64,000 nucleotides of DNA, from positions 1,240,001 through 1,304,000 of the forward strand of contig NC_008390.1 in NCBI RefSeq assembly GCF_000203915.1. Reading direction: 5' to 3'. The notes below the pieces were generated by a model, which ran no database searches, had not been told where the DNA came from, and saw nothing but the letters and a program-made list of their open reading frames with translations. This document shows, piece after piece, positions 59,620-64,000 of the stretch. Position numbers and translations under genes: made by a program. Within the stretch, counting starts at the first letter, position 1. Each line of letters opens with the position of its first letter. This stretch comes from Burkholderia ambifaria AMMD (GTDB taxonomy: Bacteria; Pseudomonadota; Gammaproteobacteria; Burkholderiales; Burkholderiaceae).

Positions 59620-60256
59620 GCTCGGGTGCGGGTTTGGTCACGGATATTATCGCGTGTTCTCGCAAGATTCGTGCGCGGGGGGAGGGTGGAACTGGGCGAT
59701 AGTGAAAGCATGGCACGACGTCAATGGAATACAGCGTTCGTCGTGCGCGGGCGAAATATTGCCTATGCAGAGCATTGAGATTCCCCGAAAATCTAGTCCA
59801 TGAAGTAAGGAAAAATTTTCCAATTGAAGAGACCATTATGGAGTCGGTGCCTCAACCTTCGATATATTATTTCTTGTTGATGCGGGCATGAGAGTCGGTT
59901 ATTTCCTCTTGATCATCCTGCTTCAGTTCGGTTACCGATCAGAGGGAGGTTTTTCGCCCCAACTGCCGCGATGAAGGCAGCATCGCGAATTGACCGGCCC
60001 TATAGCTGGTACGCTGGCGGCAGCGGCGGCGAAATAGATCGGTAACCTCTCACGGCTGGGTAAAGTCGATTTCCGGTAGGGCGGAAAAGTCTGACACACG
60101 GACGTTGCGTGCGAGTTCGCGACCGAGTTCGTCCAGAAGAGCGTCGGATTGAACCCCGAAGGCGAGCCGGGAAGGGCCAGGCGACCAGCGTGGTAGTTGT
60201 TCCGTCGGGTTCTCTATTTTGATGGATGACAAAACGTTTGGCAGTTTAATTTTCAG
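59620..60256. other. lower-GC intergenic region at the start of the accessory segment
   Basis: About 640 bp, clearly richer in A/T than the DNA to the left. It holds an inverted repeat (59930-60047) and a small minus-strand frame of 60 codons (60050-60232), which has only a TTG start and no recognised domain. Otherwise nothing is supported. Confidence 0.5.
59930..60047. repeat. 11-bp inverted repeat flanking a 96-bp imperfect palindrome
   Basis: ggttaccgatc (59930-59940) and its exact complement gatcggtaacc (60037-60047) bracket a further pair of imperfectly complementary arms (tcgccccaactgccgc and gcggcagcggcggcga). It could be a small non-autonomous element or a large RNA hairpin; no target duplication is evident. 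Confidence 0.6.
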
Positions 60257-60259
60257 GTG

Positions 60260-61136
60260 ATGCTCGCGTCATACTCAATAGATCTGCTCTTCAACGAATT
60301 TCCGAGATTCGTAAAGACATGTGTTCGATCCTTTGCCACCAGCCTAGACCCGCAGGATCTGGAAAATGCCCGTCGTAGCTTGACTCGGCAGATTTACCAT
60401 GCCAGCAACGGTGCGATGTACGAGCCGACAGCCGCACTTCATCGATTGCTGGATAGCGCCTACATTGCAGACGACGTGCCGATCGGTCTGGTTGAGTTTC
60501 CGGCACCTGCGCTTCGCGTCGTTCCCAATTCTGCGTGGCAAGGATACAGAGACGATGGAGTCCGCGCGATTGTGTTGTTCCGGCGTAGGCTCGAATCAGG
60601 GACGACAACCGGCGACCAGTTAAGGATGGTGACTTGGCAAGAGTTCAGTAGCGGCGACTTTCGTACGCAATTGATCACTTATCCGGTGGATGAGTCGGAT
60701 CGCACGGTCAAACAGATTCTGGAGGATCTAAACAGCCAATGTGCGCCCGAGAAGCGCGAGGCGGATCTCGCGTACTGGCAGCAGGTTTTCGAGTACGTTG
60801 TAAAACTGATTTTGTATCTGAAACTCCCTGATGCGCATGTCGAGGCCGATCTTGCTTAGAGTCGGGCGCCGAGCGAGTTCAAGGGGCTAGAGCAGCGCAA
60901 GCGTCGAGAGTGACTCGCAGAGATCGAGTATTTGTACGATCGACATATCGTGAGGCCTGCCGATCTGGGAAGCGGCTCGCGCGGAAAAATGGCGAGGCTG
61001 GCGGAACGCATCACGAAAAGAGCCCACACTGGCGTCGTCCGCATTTCAAGATGCAGCCATACGGCCCTCAATCGTCGCTACGCAGGTCATTTTTGTCGGG
61101 CCGACGATCGTGCGTTCCGACAGGCTTACGTTCTAG
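60260..61136 (+). pseudogene. decayed gene of unknown function
   Basis: The first 199 codons (60260-60859) read as one frame, MLASYSIDLLFNEFPRF... to EADLA, then a TAG. The same frame continues with normal-looking residues (SRAPSEFKGLEQRKRRE), meets TGA at 60911, goes on with LAEIEYLYDRHIVRPADL, then must shift frame to read GGTHHEKSPHWRRPHFKMQPYGPQSSLR and shift again to QVIFVGPTIVRSDRLTF, ending at 61134-61136. The joined C-terminus has the HWRR-H-F-x-M-Q-x-Y-G-P pattern that I associate with hypothetical proteins on mobile elements. So an ancestral protein of about 290 residues seems broken by two stops and two frameshifts. The intact first part might still be made as a 199-residue protein. 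Confidence 0.62.
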
Positions 61137-61231
61137 TCCTTTTCGGGACGGGATGTCGTGAGGTAGTTCGGCTTGCGGGGCCACGTTGTGTATGATTCCG
61201 ACTGCTATTTGACGAACGAGCGAGCGCATTT

Positions 61232-61609
61232 ATGTACAAGGCCGTAGCCTTTGTCGTGATCGGAGTCGGCTTTTTGATCGCAGCGGCGATAAACGTCCAA
61301 CTGACGCGGGAATTCATGCGGACGTCGATCATGGTGCCCGGCGAAGTGGTGAAGTTGAACGCGGGCGGGTATCACCCGGAAATCGAGTTCGTGACGAAGG
61401 CCGGGGAACACGTCTCGTATCCGCAGGGCGGGATCGTGTCGAAAATGGCTGTCGGCGATCGACCGCAGGTGCGTTATCTCGCCGAGAATCCGATTCCGAC
61501 AGCGAGAATCGATCGATTCGATGCGATCTGGGGGAATGTGGTCTTTTTCGCTGTCTTCGGATTGGGCTTCATCGTTTGTGGGTTGATCAACCTTCCGTCA
61601 CGACAATAA
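61232..61609 (+). CDS. DUF3592-type membrane protein
   Basis: A 125-residue protein with an N-terminal and a C-terminal transmembrane helix (VAFVVIGVGFLIAAAINV; VVFFAVFGLGFIVCGLINL) flanking a soluble domain with YHPEIEFVTKAGEHVSYPQGG, matching DUF3592. The role is unknown; such genes often occur in accessory and toxin-immunity regions. A purine-rich stretch, CGAACGAGCGAGCG, lies before the ATG. It is followed 21 bp later by the glycine-rich gene and probably shares its transcript. Confidence 0.8.
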   Translation: MYKAVAFVVIGVGFLIAAAINVQLTREFMRTSIMVPGEVVKLNAGGYHPEIEFVTKAGEHVSYPQGGIVSKMAVGDRPQVRYLAENPIPTARIDRFDAIWGNVVFFAVFGLGFIVCGLINLPSRQ

Positions 61610-61630
61610 CCAGATCACTGGGGCGCGGGC

Positions 61631-62203
61631 ATGTCATTTTTGAGCCTGAGCAAGTGGACCTATAACACCGGGGCAGGTGGTGGCCTGAGTGTTGAGATCG
61701 TTATGGCAACGGGCGGCACGATCGTGCTGACTGACCCTGAGAAGCGCGATCGGAGCTTCTACTACGGTGGCGTTGGCATCGGAATCGGCGCAGGCTTTAA
61801 GATCCCGAAAATCAAATTGCCGAAGTTCTCGATACCGGAAATCAAGTTGCCGCCGATCCGGGGCCGCAGCGTCGGGGCGGCGGGCTCCACGTTGGACTTC
61901 CCGAGTTACGGCAGCATCTACATGACGAGCGCATTTCGCGGTACAGAGCTGTCACGATCGGATTTTCAGGGTGGAACGATTTATGTCGACGGGTCTCTGT
62001 CAGCGCTTTACGGCTGGGCGGGTGATGCAATGTTGCTTGGCATGAACCCCGCATTGATGGCAGCCGGGCTATCAAACCCCGGCTTCAGCTGGTTGCTCAC
62101 GCGAGCAATTTCCGAGGCGCCAGCTGTATTGTTCATGCGTGGGCAGACAGTGGGTTTCCAAGCTGGAGGCAGTATCGGGATTCTTGCCGGGTATGTTCAC
62201 TGA
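61631..62203 (+). CDS. glycine-rich protein of unknown function near T6SS gene
   Basis: A 190-residue protein. The N-terminal part has GAGGGLSVEIVMATGGTIVLTDPEKRDRSFYYGGVGIGIGAG, then two short Lys-Pro repeats (KIPKIKLPKFSIP, EIKLPPIRGRS), then a region with TSAFRGTELSRSDFQGGTIYVDGSLSALYGWAGDAMLLGMNPALM that may insert in membrane. I know similar proteins only as uncharacterised neighbours of type VI secretion or effector genes. It converges on tssF with one base between stops. Confidence 0.72.
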   Translation: MSFLSLSKWTYNTGAGGGLSVEIVMATGGTIVLTDPEKRDRSFYYGGVGIGIGAGFKIPKIKLPKFSIPEIKLPPIRGRSVGAAGSTLDFPSYGSIYMTSAFRGTELSRSDFQGGTIYVDGSLSALYGWAGDAMLLGMNPALMAAGLSNPGFSWLLTRAISEAPAVLFMRGQTVGFQAGGSIGILAGYVH

Positions 62204-62204
62204 G

Positions 62205-64000
62205 CTAGACCAGTGGTTGCGTTCCAGCGCGCGGCGTGCATCGCAAAAGCTCTTTGCCGCTCTCGGCCGACAACACGACCAGTTGAACGTAGCTGTTTGA
62301 ATGGGCGTATGGGCCGAAGAACTGGCCCATGATCAACGAGAACCGATACAGGCTGATGTCTCTTGTCGTGGCCTCCGAGAATGAAAGCAGGATTTCCACG
62401 CCGCGAACAAATGACGGGAACTGGTTGTCGAGAGACATCCACCTGATCGCCGGCTTGTAGTCGAGGGATACGATGGCGTCGATGCAACGTTGAGCAACCA
62501 CGCTGGAACGCGGGGCATGCTGTCGGAGAAAGTCCTTCAAGGCCGGCAATCCGGATCGCGTCAAATCGAGCGGGTGAGGTGCCAAGGTCGACAGGACGCG
62601 CCATAAAGCTCCGTGTCCACGCGGCAGGGATGCCGGCAAGGTTGGTCGTGAAAGAAGGGTAATGGGGCATGCAAGCGCTGAGCCTTCGTACAGAAGATCG
62701 CTATCTGGCGCGCCGATTTGCAAGCGCGATGGCAACTCTCCGTTTGTTGCTAGCACGTCAACGTCGACCTGTGGATGTTGCGGATTCGCAGGATGACCGT
62801 TTAAATTCAGCAACGTCAGTAGTGGTGTTGTAAGTGCAGCGCTTGGCGCAGCTTCCGGATCTCGGCCGGCGACCCAGTACACGGTGGAGGCCTCCGGGGA
62901 CTGAGTGTGACTAAACGCGCGAAACGGCAATACTCGAGTTCTGGAGGTCGGGCGCTCGACAGCAGGCACCTTGTCCTTCTCTGATTCCGTTCGATCACCC
63001 AGATACACGCCTGTGATCGAATAGACGCTGAGCGGGACCCCAGTCGCCAACGGAAGCGGGACGATGGGATAGGCCGCATCACTGCTGGTTAGCTGGATCG
63101 GGATTGCCGCGCGTTCGAACAGATTGACGACGGGTGTACAGAACAGCCGGAATGCGCTTGTGCGTAGCGTTGTCAGGATCTGAGCAGCGACAGAATCGCT
63201 GGGCGTACCTTGCACAGCAACGTGGAGCGTTAGGCGCTGCGCTTCGGGGGCGCGTGCACCGCGGCGGATTCGACCCAGATCGACGTCGACGAAATCGAAT
63301 TTTTCCGGATAGGCGAAATACTCCATCAGGCTCTGGAAAGACCGTGAGCTGGTCGGTTTTTCGTCGGGCAACAGATGCTCGTCGTTGCCAAAGCCTACTG
63401 CCTCGACGGGGACTTTCGACAAGCTGATCCAGCGCCCGCTGTCGTCAACTTCCACATACGCACTCGACGCCCGAAGCAGCAGTGCATCGGTCAGTGCAAC
63501 GACCAACGGTCTGTCTCCAGCCAGATGTATGCGAATAGGGCCGGACGGGGTTGCGTCGTCGAAGAGCTGGGATGCCGCCTCGCTCGCAAAGCTAATCGAA
63601 ATGATGCCAGTGACTTCTGCGGGAATGCGTGCGGATGCGGGCGCGAGCGTAGCAGGCGAATAACGCGCCGAATGAACGCGCAATGGTGACAACGCCACGT
63701 CGTATACGGTTCGAAATCGACAGGGTGCCGCGTTGGCGTCAAGCATCGTGCCGCGTGCAATGGTGATTGGTTCGGTCAGCTGGCCAAACATGTTCGACGG
63801 ATCGAACGAGGCGAGCGCGCATGATGGAATGGTGCGCAGGTACTGCGGATAGGCCACTTCGAGAAGGGCTTCGGTGAATTGCGGATAGTCGTCGTCGAGT
63901 TTCGCATCGATGCGTGCAGCCAGCAGTGCGAATGTCTGCATCATTCGATCGACATGCAGGTCCTCGACGTGAGCGCCGGCAATGCCGAGGCGAGCCGCGA
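62205..64000 (-). CDS. tssF: type VI secretion baseplate subunit TssF (N-terminus beyond right edge)
   Basis: About 598 residues are visible. The frame runs past an internal Met at 63944 to the window edge, reading AARLGIAGAHVEDLHVDRMMQTFALLAARIDAKLDDDYPQFTEALLEVAYPQYLRTIPS, which matches the conserved N-terminal part of TssF/VasA (about residues 30-85 of a full protein), so the true start is off the window by about 30 codons. The C-terminus FSLIMGQFFGPYAHSNSYVQLVVLS..., ending CTPRAGTQPLV, is also family-typical and complete. TssF joins TssE, TssG and TssK in the baseplate. The usual partner tssG does not follow it. Confidence 0.88.
   Translation of the reverse strand, partial: AARLGIAGAHVEDLHVDRMMQTFALLAARIDAKLDDDYPQFTEALLEVAYPQYLRTIPSCALASFDPSNMFGQLTEPITIARGTMLDANAAPCRFRTVYDVALSPLRVHSARYSPATLAPASARIPAEVTGIISISFASEAASQLFDDATPSGPIRIHLAGDRPLVVALTDALLLRASSAYVEVDDSGRWISLSKVPVEAVGFGNDEHLLPDEKPTSSRSFQSLMEYFAYPEKFDFVDVDLGRIRRGARAPEAQRLTLHVAVQGTPSDSVAAQILTTLRTSAFRLFCTPVVNLFERAAIPIQLTSSDAAYPIVPLPLATGVPLSVYSITGVYLGDRTESEKDKVPAVERPTSRTRVLPFRAFSHTQSPEASTVYWVAGRDPEAAPSAALTTPLLTLLNLNGHPANPQHPQVDVDVLATNGELPSRLQIGAPDSDLLYEGSALACPITLLSRPTLPASLPRGHGALWRVLSTLAPHPLDLTRSGLPALKDFLRQHAPRSSVVAQRCIDAIVSLDYKPAIRWMSLDNQFPSFVRGVEILLSFSEATTRDISLYRFSLIMGQFFGPYAHSNSYVQLVVLSAESGKELLRCTPRAGTQPLV

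Noticed and set aside
60932..61195. Separate 87-residue gene starting MYDRHIVRPADL
   Set aside because: Its first part is better explained as the in-frame continuation of the decayed gene, and the rest as out-of-frame sequence.

Overview
The window is high-GC proteobacterial chromosomal DNA. The order carA-carB-greA-yhbY-rlmE-ftsH-folP-glmM-pstSCAB-phoU-phoB-phoR-ppk-ppx, the strong G/C third-position bias and the protein sequences point to Burkholderia sensu stricto, most likely a Burkholderia cepacia complex species on the main chromosome. This is inferred from gene order and sequence only; no database search was run.

Layout. (1) 1-4.7 kb: a LysR regulator (cut by the left edge) diverges from an MHS-type transporter, an M20 carbamoylase-type amidohydrolase and an acetylpolyamine-amidohydrolase-like deacetylase, which look like one amide-catabolic operon. 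(2) 4.8-14.3 kb: single genes and small units: an MFS exporter, a LysR regulator divergent from a serine/threonine dehydratase, a DUF2242 lipoprotein with a 15-bp tandem repeat, an NhaR-like regulator, a TerC-family membrane protein, a small zinc-ribbon protein, two Hsp20 chaperones and a carnitine/gulonate-dehydrogenase-like enzyme. (3) 14.3-22.9 kb: a complete malonate decarboxylase locus (regulator, madLM, mdcACDEGBH) with mostly overlapping genes. (4) 23-35.5 kb: a PLD-like protein, a phosphoribosyltransferase, a PHB depolymerase, a GST, a ProP-type MFS transporter, a YnfA protein, dnaQ, rnhA, a methyltransferase, gloB, mltD and another MFS transporter. (5) 35.6-59.1 kb: core housekeeping DNA: carbamoyl-phosphate synthase with a LysE-type exporter between its subunits, greA to glmM, then the phosphate uptake, sensing and polyphosphate block. 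(6) 59.6-64 kb: visibly lower-GC accessory DNA with a decayed gene, a DUF3592 protein, a glycine-rich protein and the 3' part of a type VI secretion tssF gene that runs off the right edge.

How it works together. Regions 5 and 6 give the clearest systems. PstSCAB imports phosphate, PhoU-PhoR-PhoB sense it, and Ppk/Ppx make and degrade polyphosphate. GTCAY heptamers at about 11-bp spacing (PHO-box pattern) lie before pstS and also before ppk, which suggests that PhoB controls both. The malonate locus encodes uptake (MadLM), the four decarboxylase subunits, prosthetic-group synthesis and attachment (MdcB, MdcG) and malonyl loading (MdcH). No tRNA, rRNA, CRISPR array or intact insertion sequence was seen.
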